DNA of 64,000 nt, from contig NZ_CAJHCR010000018.1 of the NCBI RefSeq assembly GCF_904848585.1, forward strand, positions 62,001 through 126,000. The letters are read 5' to 3'. The notes beneath the pieces are model-generated. The model saw only the letters and a program-made list of their open reading frames with translations. It searched no databases and had not been told where the DNA came from. The position numbers and the translations under genes were made by a program. Positions 33,322 to 42,305 of the stretch are shown here, in pieces (the first letter of the stretch is position 1; every line of letters begins with the position of its first letter). This stretch comes from Paraburkholderia kirstenboschensis (GTDB lineage Bacteria > Pseudomonadota > Gammaproteobacteria > Burkholderiales > Burkholderiaceae).

Positions 33322-34572
33322 TCAGCGGCCGGTGCCGTCGACAAAGACGTTCTTGCGAATTGAGCCATGCACGCCCCAATTGCCGTCGACCACTTGCGTG
33401 ACGCCGAAATCCGCGGCGACCGACATCAGCGCAATGGCCTCGTCCTCGCTTAGCCTGTGCACGGTCATCAGGAAACGCCGCAGCTTGCGGAACGCGTCGC
33501 GCATTGCCTTGTCGAGGCTCGCGTGCTGTCCCACCTCGGTCTGCCCTGCCGGGCCGAGTTCCGCCAGGTAGTTGGCGAAAGTGAATCCGTACACCGACCA
33601 TTGGTCGTCGGTTTCCAGCATCGGATGCGTGAGGCCTTCGAGAATCGTGCCGCCGAGATCGTTTTTCTTGTGCAGCACGAATTCGAAGTCGCCGGTGAGC
33701 GAGGTTTCGATCGCCGTACCGCCGAGTTCACTGTCACCCTGCGCCGCATGCGGATCGCCGACAGAAAAGAATGCGCCTTCGACTGCGACCGGGTAATACA
33801 TCCGCGCCCCTTTTCCGACGCGCCAATCGTCGATATTGCCGCCGGTGTAGCTGGGCGGAATCGAGCTGACATAGTCGAGCTCCGCAGGCGCGAGCCCCAT
33901 CGTGCCGAAATGCAGCCTCGCCGGCACCTTCACGTTCGGCAGGATGTTCTCGCGTTTCTTCACCAGCGTATGGTCGACCTTGACGCCCGGGTAATCGATC
34001 GTCGCGTGGACCACGCCGTCCGGGTCGGTTTGCGGCGTCCACACGTAGTTATAGACCGCGCGCGCAAATGGCTCGCCCGAGGTATCGAGCTCGAAGATCG
34101 TCACGACTTCACGCGGCTTCGGCTCCTCGATGAGATCGCGGTAGTGAAAGCCCCACGATGCGGCGACGTTCGAACCGAAACAACGGCCGCGATAGCACGC
34201 ATTGCAGCTCGGCCGCGGGCGCACGTCGAGAATCCGCACTTCGAGCACGTCGCCCGGCTCGGCCCCCTCGATCGCGACCGGCCCGGTCATCAGATGCACG
34301 CCGACACCTTCGCCCGACCCGAGCGTAAGCGGTCCATCGGTTGGACCCGCGCCCCGGCGCGGCATGGCCTTGTGCTCGCGAGTCCAGTGAAAGATGCTTT
34401 CGGCGCCGGGGTCGCCTGCGACCATCCGTTCGTGGTCATCGTTCGCATGGTGAGTCAGCGTCTCGATCGTGATCCGGTCGCCGGAACGCACCGTCAACGC
34501 GGGCGCGACCTGTTTGCTGAAGTAACCCCAATGAACCGTTTCAGGCGAAACGGGGAGTGTATGGTGCTTCAT
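33322..34572 (-). CDS. acetamidase/formamidase
   Basis: A 416-residue enzyme of the FmdA/AmdA family. Conserved blocks include VHWGYFSKQVAPALTVRSGD, ITIETLTHHANDDHERM, GVGVHLMTGPVAIEGAEPGD, VGDPHAAQGDSELGGTAIE and the final GVTQVVDGNWGVHGSIRK. The family hydrolyses formamide or short aliphatic amides to the acid and ammonia in the cytoplasm. It follows the ABC transporter gene by 64 bp and precedes the AraC-amidase fusion by 271 bp on the same strand. Substrate range is not readable. The transporter next door suggests an imported amide or amino-acid-like compound. Confidence 0.9.
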   Translation of the reverse strand: MKHHTLPVSPETVHWGYFSKQVAPALTVRSGDRITIETLTHHANDDHERMVAGDPGAESIFHWTREHKAMPRRGAGPTDGPLTLGSGEGVGVHLMTGPVAIEGAEPGDVLEVRILDVRPRPSCNACYRGRCFGSNVAASWGFHYRDLIEEPKPREVVTIFELDTSGEPFARAVYNYVWTPQTDPDGVVHATIDYPGVKVDHTLVKKRENILPNVKVPARLHFGTMGLAPAELDYVSSIPPSYTGGNIDDWRVGKGARMYYPVAVEGAFFSVGDPHAAQGDSELGGTAIETSLTGDFEFVLHKKNDLGGTILEGLTHPMLETDDQWSVYGFTFANYLAELGPAGQTEVGQHASLDKAMRDAFRKLRRFLMTVHRLSEDEAIALMSVAADFGVTQVVDGNWGVHGSIRKNVFVDGTGR

Positions 34573-34593
34573 GTCTGTTCGAACCTTGTAAGA

Positions 34594-34616
34594 CGCCCGG
34601 CGCCAACGGCCGGGCG
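34594..34616 (-). terminator. intercistronic hairpin
   Basis: CGCCCGGC (34594-34601) and GCCGGGCG (34609-34616) form a perfect 8-bp stem with a seven-base loop between the ABC transporter gene and the acetamidase gene. There is no U-tract. It may be an attenuating or mRNA-stabilising element that lowers or separates expression of the two parts of the operon. Confidence 0.5.
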
Positions 34617-34636
34617 ATGCTGAATGGCGCGCGCCG

Positions 34637-36253
34637 TCAAGACGCGACTTCGAGCCGGTCGTCCGCGCCCATCACGCTCAGGAATCGAGCTGTCAACGGA
34701 TGGCGCGGCTGGGTGAGCACTTCATGCGTGGGCCCCTGTTCGACCACCGCGCCGCCGCTCATGAACACGACGCGATCGGCGACCTGATCGGCAAAGCGCA
34801 ACTGGTGCGTGGAGATGATCATGGTCAGGCCGCCTTCGTCCACGAGCCGCTGAATCACGTCGAGTACCTCGCCGACGAGTTCGGGGTCGAGCGCGGACGT
34901 CGGTTCGTCGAGCAGCAGCACGCGAGGATTGGGTGCCAGCGCGCGTGCGATCGCGACGCGCTGCTGCTGGCCGCCCGACAGATGTCGCGGCAGCGCATCC
35001 GCGCGATGACTGAGGCCGACGCGTTCGAGCAGTTCACGCGCGCGGCGCTCTGCGTCGGCCGGCGCCATCCCGTGCACCCAGCGCAGCGGTCCGGCGATGT
35101 TCTCGCACGCCGTCAGATGACTGAACAGATTGAAATGCTGGAACACCATGCCGACGCCGGCACTCGCTCGCTCGTTGGCGAGGTCGCCCTGCGTCATTGG
35201 TTGACCGTCGACCCGGAAACCGATGCGCTTGCCGCCGATACGGATTTCGCCGGCATCCCGCTGCTCCAGGTGATTGATACAGCGCAGCAGCGTGCTCTTG
35301 CCCGACCCGCTCGGCCCGAGCAGCGCAATGACCTCGCCGAAGCGGACCGTGAGGTCGAAGCCGTCGAGTACGGTCTGCTTGCCGTAACGCTTGCTCAGCC
35401 CTTTCACCTGCACGGCCGCCTTCTGCTTCTGCAGTACCTCGTAGCGGCTTGCGCGCTCCGCACGGGCCTTGCGCGCAATGGGCACGGGCGCGGCTTCGAG
35501 CGGCGCATCGACGGATAAGCTTGCGCCGGCGCTGGCGCCGGACGGCTGCGCGGCGGTCGCGGCCCGACGCCACGGTAGCAGTCGCGCAAAGCGTTCAGAC
35601 GGATTGCGATCGAGATCGAGCGCGGTTTCGGCGAATAGCTGGATCGCGGCAATCAAGCCGGTCAGCACGAGATACATCAACCCCGACGCGAAGAAGATCG
35701 AGAAGAAATCGAACGTCGACGATGCGAGTTGCGTGCTGCGCAAGGTCAGTTCGTCGACCGCGATCACGGAGGCCAGCGACGAGTTCTTCAACGCGCTGAC
35801 CGATTCGTTGCCGAGCGCCGGCACCATGGTGCGGATCGCCTGCGGCGCGATCACACGGCGCAGCAACACGGTTGGCGTCATGCCGAGCGCCTGCCCCGCA
35901 AGAACTTGCCCACGGTCGACGCCGAGCACGCCGGAGCGCAGGATTTCCGCGATGAACGGTCCCTCGTTCGCCGCAAGCGCGAGACCCGCCGCGCCCATCG
36001 CGCTCAACTTCAAACCGATGTGCGGCAGCGCGTCGTACGCGAACACGAGTTGCAGGATCAGCGGCGTTCCGCGAAAAATCACCGTGTAGCCGCGTGCAAT
36101 GGCGGCAAGCGGCCCCACCTTGCTCAGCTGCATGCTCGCGAGCACCAGTCCCACGATCAGACCGCCTGCCAGCCCGAGGGCCGTGACTGCGATGGTGAAG
36201 CCGATGCCGCTTAACAGATACGGCAGGCCGAGATAGTGCAGGAACAAATTCAT
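34637..36253 (-). CDS. fused polar amino acid ABC transporter permease-ATPase
   Basis: A 538-residue fusion. Residues 1-215 are a HisM/GlnP-type permease (YLLSGIGFTIAVTALGLAGGLIVG; the EAA loop GQALGMTPTVLLRRVIAPQAIRTMVPALGN). After a linker (about 225-280) comes a GlnQ-type ATPase with Walker A LLGPSGSGKSTLLRC, signature HLSGGQQQRVAIARAL, Walker B RVLLLDEPTSALDPE and the switch His in STHQL. Permease and ATPase are usually separate genes; such fusions are known in this transporter family. It takes its substrate from the binding protein encoded immediately upstream. Confidence 0.92.
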   Translation of the reverse strand: MNLFLHYLGLPYLLSGIGFTIAVTALGLAGGLIVGLVLASMQLSKVGPLAAIARGYTVIFRGTPLILQLVFAYDALPHIGLKLSAMGAAGLALAANEGPFIAEILRSGVLGVDRGQVLAGQALGMTPTVLLRRVIAPQAIRTMVPALGNESVSALKNSSLASVIAVDELTLRSTQLASSTFDFFSIFFASGLMYLVLTGLIAAIQLFAETALDLDRNPSERFARLLPWRRAATAAQPSGASAGASLSVDAPLEAAPVPIARKARAERASRYEVLQKQKAAVQVKGLSKRYGKQTVLDGFDLTVRFGEVIALLGPSGSGKSTLLRCINHLEQRDAGEIRIGGKRIGFRVDGQPMTQGDLANERASAGVGMVFQHFNLFSHLTACENIAGPLRWVHGMAPADAERRARELLERVGLSHRADALPRHLSGGQQQRVAIARALAPNPRVLLLDEPTSALDPELVGEVLDVIQRLVDEGGLTMIISTHQLRFADQVADRVVFMSGGAVVEQGPTHEVLTQPRHPLTARFLSVMGADDRLEVAS

Positions 36254-37179
36254 CAGTTCGAGGCAATCAGCTTGGGAGTTTCGAGATTTTCAGCACCAAG
36301 CGACCACTTCTTCAGCAGCTCGGTCTGGGCGCCGGACTTCTGGATCGCGACGAGCGCCGCCATCACAGCCGCGCGCATTGTCGGATTCGTTTTGGGTACG
36401 CCGATACCGATCGAATACGGCAGTGTCACCGCATTGGCCTTTTCGAGCTGGCCCGGATACGCCTTGACTGCCTGGTCCACCGTATTCACGTCGTTGATAT
36501 AGGTGTCGGCGCGACCTGAGAGAATCGCCTGGATCGCGTTCGCGTTGTTGTCGTACAGCTGCACGGCAGCTTCCGGCTTGTTCGCCGCCTTGCAAGCCGG
36601 TGCGAGCTTCTGGATCAGCGGCACTTCGACGTAACCGGTGTTCTCCGCAGCAGTCGTGCCGCACATCGTCTGGTTGATGCCGCTGATTTTCTTCGGATTG
36701 CCCTTCGCAACCAGCACGCCGTCGAACACTTTCGAATAGGTGATGAAGTCCGCCGCCTTCGCGCGCTCCTCGGTCGCATAGATATCAGAGATCACAATGT
36801 CGGCCTGGCCGCTTTGCAGCGTCGGCAGCAGCGCCGAGAACGCAACAGGCTTGTACGCCATCTTGAAGCCGAGGCAATTGCCGATCGCCTCGCCGAGATC
36901 GATGTCGAACCCGATGTATTTCGTCGGATCGTTCGGGTCCAGCGCTTCGTAACCCGGCGTGTGCGGGTTGATCGCGTTGATCAGCGTCTTGCCCTTGAAT
37001 TGCGGGTATTTCGCCTGCAGCGCGGCACACTCGGCGGGCACCGGCGCGGCGGCCTGAGCGTGACCCGACATCCCCAGCGCCAGCAGACTGACAGCGCCAA
37101 GAAGCAGCTCGCGCCAGCGGTGGCCAGAAGCGCCCGCGTGCGGCACACCACGTCCATGACCGACAATATTTGTGTTCAT
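36253..37179 (-). CDS. polar amino acid ABC transporter substrate-binding protein
   Basis: A 308-residue periplasmic binding protein of the SBP_bac_3 type. It has a signal peptide ending GMSGHAQAAA (near residue 43). IGFDIDLGEAIGNCLGFK and TLQSGQADIVISDIYATEERAKAADFITYS form the substrate cleft, followed by GRADTYINDVNTVDQAVKAYPGQ in the second lobe. The ATG at 37179 has GGGAG upstream. The stop overlaps the transporter gene start. It is the first gene of the amide cluster and defines what is imported. The ligand is unknown; the amidases suggest an amide-bearing or amine compound. Confidence 0.9.
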   Translation of the reverse strand: MNTNIVGHGRGVPHAGASGHRWRELLLGAVSLLALGMSGHAQAAAPVPAECAALQAKYPQFKGKTLINAINPHTPGYEALDPNDPTKYIGFDIDLGEAIGNCLGFKMAYKPVAFSALLPTLQSGQADIVISDIYATEERAKAADFITYSKVFDGVLVAKGNPKKISGINQTMCGTTAAENTGYVEVPLIQKLAPACKAANKPEAAVQLYDNNANAIQAILSGRADTYINDVNTVDQAVKAYPGQLEKANAVTLPYSIGIGVPKTNPTMRAAVMAALVAIQKSGAQTELLKKWSLGAENLETPKLIASN

Positions 37180-37417
37180 CCCATACTCCCGAACGGCAGA
37201 TGTCAAAGGCCCACCCCATGTACGCCTGGTTGCATCGCACGAGACCAAGGGTAGGTGGACGAAATTCGGTGGACTTGTTCCAGCGCGCACAAATGCTTGC
37301 ACGGGCGCGAACCGGGTAATCAGCGCCGCGAGCGGGTCGATGCTGTAGTACGGCCGGTCGAGTTGGCAGCGCGCCCTGCAAGCTGGACGCTTCGACTGCC
37401 GGGCGCAATACGCCGAC
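37180..37417. other. promoter region of the amide cluster
   Basis: About 240 bp upstream of the binding-protein gene and downstream of the small lipoprotein gene. It should hold the cluster promoter on the minus strand. No clear operator or terminator was recognised. Confidence 0.4.
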
Positions 37418-37654
37418 TCAATGCGATGGCGCCGTCCCAGCCTGCAGCGTGGCAGCAGGTATTTGCACTTGGCGCGGGAAGTAGCACGCCGGCGATTTGA
37501 CGTGCAAGTTCTGATTGCCGCAGGGCAGGCCCGCATAGTCGACGGTCCGGGTTATCGCAGTTTGCGCAAGCGGCGCACCGTGAGCCTGTTCCGACGGATA
37601 TGCGCAGCCGTTCAGCAAAGCGACAAAGGTCAAGCCAATGAGAGTTCGTGTCAT
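37418..37654 (-). CDS. small putative lipoprotein
   Basis: A 78-residue frame with a lipoprotein signal: TRTLIGLTFVALLNGCAY, with the lipobox LLNGC placing the lipidated Cys at residue 17. The mature part is short, with two further Cys (LPCGNQNLHVKSPACYF). It starts 24 bp after the end of the outer-membrane efflux gene in the same direction, so it may be the last gene of the metal efflux operon. No family recognised. The ribosome site is weak, so it may not be translated. Confidence 0.5.
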   Translation of the reverse strand: MTRTLIGLTFVALLNGCAYPSEQAHGAPLAQTAITRTVDYAGLPCGNQNLHVKSPACYFPRQVQIPAATLQAGTAPSH

Positions 37655-37678
37655 AAGGAATGTGTCGCGTAGTTCAAG

Positions 37679-39196
37679 TCAATGAGCTTCTTTTAGCGCC
37701 GTGCTCGAGACAAGCGCATCCGGCCTGTTCCACCAACCACCGCCAACGGCCTGAAAGAGCGCCGCCGTGTCGGCGAGCCTCGCGGATCTCGCCTGGATCG
37801 CGGCGACGTGCGCCATTTCGTAGCTTTGCTGTGCCGTCAGCACGGACAGGTAAGCGATCTCCCCGGCCTGCAGCTTCCGGCGGGCGATATCGAGGCTGCG
37901 CGACGCAGCGTCTTCGGCGGCCACGGACGCTTCCAGCGTCTTCGCATCGGCTTGCACGCTCTGCAAGACATCGGCGACGTTCTGGAACGCATTGATGACA
38001 GTCAGGCGGTACTGCGCCCCGGCCTGATCGTAGACCGCCTGAGCTGCGCGCTGGCGGTGCAGCAGCGCCCCGCCCTGGAAGATGGGTTGCGCGACCTTGC
38101 CTAGCACGTTGAAGAACTGGTTGTACGGCGTGAACGCGTTGGCGAGAGCATTAGGTGAGGTGCCCAGTGCGGCGGTCAGTGAGATCTGCGGCAGCCGGTT
38201 GGCGACGGCGACGCCGACTTGTGCGGAGGCCGCGTGCAGCGCGGCGGCAGCGGCGCGAATATCCGGGCGTTGCTCGACCAGCCTGGACGGCAGACTCACC
38301 GGAAGATCGTCGGGCAGGTGCAAGTGCGCCAGATCGAAGCGCACCGCCAGCTCTTCATTCGGAAAACCTCCCACCAGAGCAGTCAGTGCATCGCGCTGCA
38401 GCGCCAGTTGCTTTTCAAGCGGCGGCAACGCAGCTCGTGCCTGGGCGAGGACGGCCTGCTGTTGCAACACATCGGCCTGTGCGGCCTCGCCGAGCGTGTA
38501 TTCGCGGTGGACGATGTCCGCGAGTTCGGTGTCGGCCTTGATCATCTCCTCTTGCGCGGCAATCTGACCGCGCAAGGCCGCTTCGTCGATCGCCGCGAGC
38601 ACCACGTTGCTGCTCAACGTCAGATAGGCCGCTTCGAGTTCGAAGCGTTGGTTCTCGGCTTGCGCGGCCGCCGATTCGACGGTCCGACGATTCAGGCCGA
38701 ATGCGTCGAGCGAATATGAAACGGTCAGCTCGCCTGTGTAGAGCGAATAGATGCGCTGGTTGTTCGCCGCGACCGGTGCGAGGCTCGCAGTCGGCGTCCC
38801 GTTCCTGCTGCCCGACGCATCGAGGCCGATGCTGGGAAAAAATGCCCCCTCCTGCGCCAGCATGTTTTCGCGCGCGCCGGTCAGCGCAGCTTGTGCGGCG
38901 TCGATCGTCGGGCTATGCCTGAACGCGCGATCGATCAACCGGTTCAACTGCGGCGACTGGAACAGCGTCCACCATTGCCCGGGTATATCGCCGCCGACGA
39001 CGAAGTCCTGCGCCGGCCCATCCGCGCCGGTCGCCGCAGCGGTCCTCGAAGGCAACGGCGCTTGCGTATAGCCGGCCCCAGCCGGTGCGGCAGGCTGTGT
39101 GAAGTTGGGACCAACCGCGCAACCCGCGAGCAGCAACGGTATCAACAGGCTGGACGAACGTTTGAAGGTGATCATGCGAGTAGCGCCATGTGTCAT
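37679..39196 (-). CDS. outer-membrane efflux lipoprotein (CusC/NodT family)
   Basis: A 505-residue TolC-like channel lipoprotein. The signal ends LLLAGCAVGPNFTQP with the lipidated Cys, and two repeats of the OEP fold follow (PGQWWTLFQSPQLNRLIDRA; RPDIRAAAAALHAASAQVGVAVANRLPQISL; VGGGWWNRPD near the end). It forms the outer-membrane exit of a tripartite pump. The ATG at 39196 overlaps the pump gene stop (ATGA), so expression is coupled to the RND gene upstream. Confidence 0.9.
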   Translation of the reverse strand: MTHGATRMITFKRSSSLLIPLLLAGCAVGPNFTQPAAPAGAGYTQAPLPSRTAAATGADGPAQDFVVGGDIPGQWWTLFQSPQLNRLIDRAFRHSPTIDAAQAALTGARENMLAQEGAFFPSIGLDASGSRNGTPTASLAPVAANNQRIYSLYTGELTVSYSLDAFGLNRRTVESAAAQAENQRFELEAAYLTLSSNVVLAAIDEAALRGQIAAQEEMIKADTELADIVHREYTLGEAAQADVLQQQAVLAQARAALPPLEKQLALQRDALTALVGGFPNEELAVRFDLAHLHLPDDLPVSLPSRLVEQRPDIRAAAAALHAASAQVGVAVANRLPQISLTAALGTSPNALANAFTPYNQFFNVLGKVAQPIFQGGALLHRQRAAQAVYDQAGAQYRLTVINAFQNVADVLQSVQADAKTLEASVAAEDAASRSLDIARRKLQAGEIAYLSVLTAQQSYEMAHVAAIQARSARLADTAALFQAVGGGWWNRPDALVSSTALKEAH

Positions 39197-42100
39197 TCTG
39201 CGTGTTCCAGTACGGTTTGCTCTTGCGGCACCGTGCGCTTGCGGCGGTCGAACCACGGGTACAGGGACGGCAGCACCAGCAAGGTCAGCAGCGTGGCCGA
39301 CACCAGTCCACCGATCACCACCGTGGCGAGCGGCCGTTGCACTTCCGCGCCGGAACTCGTGGAAAAAGCCATAGGCAGGAAGCCCAGACTCGCGACGGTC
39401 GCCGTCATCAGCACGGGACGCAGCCGCGTCAATGCAGCCTGCCGTGCAGCCTCGAGAGCGCCAAAGCCGCTCGCTCGCTTCTCGACGATGTAGCTGACCA
39501 GCACGACCCCGTTCAACACGGCAATGCCGAACAGCGCGATGAAGCCGACGGCGGCCGAAATGCTGAACGGCAGGCCGCGTGCCCAGAGCGCCAGGATCCC
39601 GCCGATTGCCGCAAACGGCACGTTGAAGAAGATGAGCGCTGCCAGGCTCACGCTGTCGAACATCAGATAAAGCAGGACGAAGATCACCGCCAGCGCGACG
39701 GGCACGACCACGTAGAGCCGCGACATCGCCTCCTGCAGATTCTTGAAGCTGCCGTTCCACGACAGGCTGTATCCGGGCGGAAGCTTGACCTGCGCAGCAA
39801 CGGCATGTTGCGCAGCGAGCACGAAGCCGGCGAGATCGCGGCCGCGCACGTTGGCCTGCACCATGATCACGCGCTGCCCCTCTTCGCGCTCGATCGTCGA
39901 AGGACCGGGCTCCATCCGGATGTCGGCAACTTCGGCGAGCGGCACGGCCTTGCCCGCGCCGTTGCTCACGCGTAGCGCGCCGATTCGCGCCACATCATTG
40001 CGGTCTTGCGGCGTCAGACGAACGCGTATGTCGAAGCGGCCATCGTTATTCGAAATCGAGCCAACGGCGCGACCTCCAAGCGCCTGCACCACGTCGAGCA
40101 CCTGGCTTGCATTGAGGCCATAGCGCGCCACCGCATCCCGGTTCACGATGATGCGCAAGTACGGTTGGCCGACCGTCTGTTGCGCTTGCACGTCGGCTGC
40201 TCCCGGCACGCGAGCGATCACGCTCGCAATACGCTGCGCGGTATCGTGCAACGCGTCGAGGTCGTTGCCGTGAATCATCACCGCCACATCCGCCTGCACG
40301 CCCGCGAGCATGTCGTCCATGCGCATCTGGATCGGCTGGGCCCAATCAAGCGTGAGGCCGGGAACCGCGCGATTGAGCGCATCCGAATACGCTTCGACCA
40401 GTCCCTCCTGAGTTTGCGCGGTCTTCCACTCCGATTTCGGCTTGAGCATGATGAAGGTGTCGCTTTGCTCGACACCCATCGGATCGGTGGGAATCTCGGA
40501 GCTGCCCCCAAGCGTGACCGCGGACTGAACTTCGGGAAAGCGCTTGAGCGTTCGCTCGACCATCGTCTGTGACTCGACCGCCGACGGCACGGAGATGCCA
40601 GGCAGCTTCGTGGTCGTGACTGTGAGCGCCCCTTCTTCCAGACGCGGCAGGAATTCCGCGCCGAGGCGCGAGCCGAGGACGCCCGCGAGCGCGAGCAGCA
40701 GCACGGCAAACCCGATGGTCAGTGCGGGACGTTGCGCCGCGCGCGTGAGCAGCGGCTCGTAGCGCCGCCGCATCCAATGGATGATGCGGCTCTCGTGTTC
40801 GGCCACCTTGCCGCGCAGCAGAAAGCTCGCGAGAACGGGCATCACGGTCAACGTGAGCACGAGCGACGCGAGGAGTGCGAACACGACCGTCAACGCCATT
40901 GGGCGGAACATCTTTCCCTCGACGCCCTGCAGGCTGAGAATCGGCAGATAGACGGCGGTAATGATCAGGACCGCAAACGTGACGGGCCGCGCGACTTCCC
41001 TGGATGCCTCGAGCACGACCGCCTGCATGGGCCGCGCCGGTGCTTCCGCGCGCCGCCGTACGACGTTCTCGATCATGACCACCGCGCCGTCGACGAGCAG
41101 GCCGAAATCGATGGCGCCGAGGCTCATGAGGTTGCCCGACATGCCAGCGCTGTACATGGCGATCGCCGCGGCCAGCATCGACAAGGGAATCGCCAGCGCG
41201 ACGATCAGGCCGGCGCGCACATTGCCCAGCAACAGCAGCAGCACGGCAATCACGAGAACAGCGCCTTCGACCATGTTGTGAGCGACTGTGTGCAGCACGC
41301 GGTTCATCAGGTCGGCGCGGTTGTAGTACGGTGCGATTTCGACGCCGGGCGGCAGCGTCTTGTTGATTTCCTTGACGGCGTCCTGAACCCGCTGCGCGAC
41401 GATACGCGTGTTCTGCCCGAGTCCCATCAGAACGACCCCGACAACGGCTTCGCCCTTGCCGTCGCGTGTGACTGCGCCCAGCCGGGGCATCGGCGCCTGG
41501 ACGATGCGCGCAACATTGCGAACATAAAGCGGCGTGCCGTCCGGCCCGGTGCGCAACACGATGTTGCCGATGTCCGTCTCGTTGCGAAGCAACCCCTCGC
41601 CGCGAATGATGGCCTCCCCACCGTTGTGCTCGATGGTCGCGCCGCCGGTTGCGCCGTTGTTCATTTGCACGGCATTGAAGATGTCGGCGGTCGAGAGGCC
41701 GTAGCGTGTGAGCGCGTCGTCCGCCACCTGCACTTCGTAGGTCTTCAGTTCGCCGCCATTGACGTTGACGTCGACCACGCCCGGCACTTCGCGGAATTTC
41801 GGCGCGATCTGCCAGTCGAGCAGCGTTCGCAGCGCCATCAGCGATTGCCCGTGGCCACGCACCTGAAATTGATAGATCTCGCTCAGGCCATCCGACAGCG
41901 GTCCCATCTGAGGCGGATTTGTTCCGGGCGGAAGCTGCACCGTCTGCAGGCGCTCGCCAATCAGATTGCGATCCTGATAGATGTTCGAGCCGTCGGCAAA
42001 GCGCACGTAGATGACCGACAGGCCATAACGGGAAACGGAGCGCAGCGCCTGCATGCCGGGCAGCCCTTGCAGGGCGAGTTCGACGGGCGCGGTAATCGAG

Positions 42101-42288
42101 CGTTCGACATCGACCGGAGCGAGCCCCGGCGCTTGCGTCGTCACGAGCACCTGGACCGGCGAGATATCGGGCTGCGCATCGAATGGCAGTCGCTGCATGC
42201 TGACGAGCCCAAAGGCGATCAGTACGGCGACCAGGATCAGTACCATGGCGCGATTCTTCAGCGCCGCATCGACAATCTTCGTAATCAT
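39193..42288 (-). CDS. HME-type RND efflux pump (CzcA/CusA family)
   Basis: A 1031-residue inner-membrane pump. It begins MITKIVDAALKNRAMVLILV; the HME signature is in transmembrane helix 4 (GAIDFGLLVDGAVVMIENVVRR, containing the proton-relay Asp), with porter domains on both sides of six-helix bundles. The family moves metal cations such as Co, Zn, Cd, Ni, Cu or Ag from the periplasm or cytoplasm to the outside with protons. DFG...DGAVV suggests the Czc/Cnr side rather than CusA, but the metal cannot be fixed without modelling. It is the middle gene of an adaptor-pump-channel operon. Confidence 0.92.
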   Translation of the reverse strand: MITKIVDAALKNRAMVLILVAVLIAFGLVSMQRLPFDAQPDISPVQVLVTTQAPGLAPVDVERSITAPVELALQGLPGMQALRSVSRYGLSVIYVRFADGSNIYQDRNLIGERLQTVQLPPGTNPPQMGPLSDGLSEIYQFQVRGHGQSLMALRTLLDWQIAPKFREVPGVVDVNVNGGELKTYEVQVADDALTRYGLSTADIFNAVQMNNGATGGATIEHNGGEAIIRGEGLLRNETDIGNIVLRTGPDGTPLYVRNVARIVQAPMPRLGAVTRDGKGEAVVGVVLMGLGQNTRIVAQRVQDAVKEINKTLPPGVEIAPYYNRADLMNRVLHTVAHNMVEGAVLVIAVLLLLLGNVRAGLIVALAIPLSMLAAAIAMYSAGMSGNLMSLGAIDFGLLVDGAVVMIENVVRRRAEAPARPMQAVVLEASREVARPVTFAVLIITAVYLPILSLQGVEGKMFRPMALTVVFALLASLVLTLTVMPVLASFLLRGKVAEHESRIIHWMRRRYEPLLTRAAQRPALTIGFAVLLLALAGVLGSRLGAEFLPRLEEGALTVTTTKLPGISVPSAVESQTMVERTLKRFPEVQSAVTLGGSSEIPTDPMGVEQSDTFIMLKPKSEWKTAQTQEGLVEAYSDALNRAVPGLTLDWAQPIQMRMDDMLAGVQADVAVMIHGNDLDALHDTAQRIASVIARVPGAADVQAQQTVGQPYLRIIVNRDAVARYGLNASQVLDVVQALGGRAVGSISNNDGRFDIRVRLTPQDRNDVARIGALRVSNGAGKAVPLAEVADIRMEPGPSTIEREEGQRVIMVQANVRGRDLAGFVLAAQHAVAAQVKLPPGYSLSWNGSFKNLQEAMSRLYVVVPVALAVIFVLLYLMFDSVSLAALIFFNVPFAAIGGILALWARGLPFSISAAVGFIALFGIAVLNGVVLVSYIVEKRASGFGALEAARQAALTRLRPVLMTATVASLGFLPMAFSTSSGAEVQRPLATVVIGGLVSATLLTLLVLPSLYPWFDRRKRTVPQEQTVLEHAE

Positions 42289-42305
42289 GACCTGCGCTCG
42301 CTGGT

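Noticed and set aside
33051..33368. 106-residue N-terminal extension of the AraC-amidase fusion
   Set aside because: Low-complexity Arg/Ala-rich, overlaps the end of the upstream amidase gene, no ribosome site.
37418..37672. Plus-strand 83-codon frame opposite the small lipoprotein
   Set aside because: No signal, motif or ribosome site; the minus-strand lipobox frame is more plausible.
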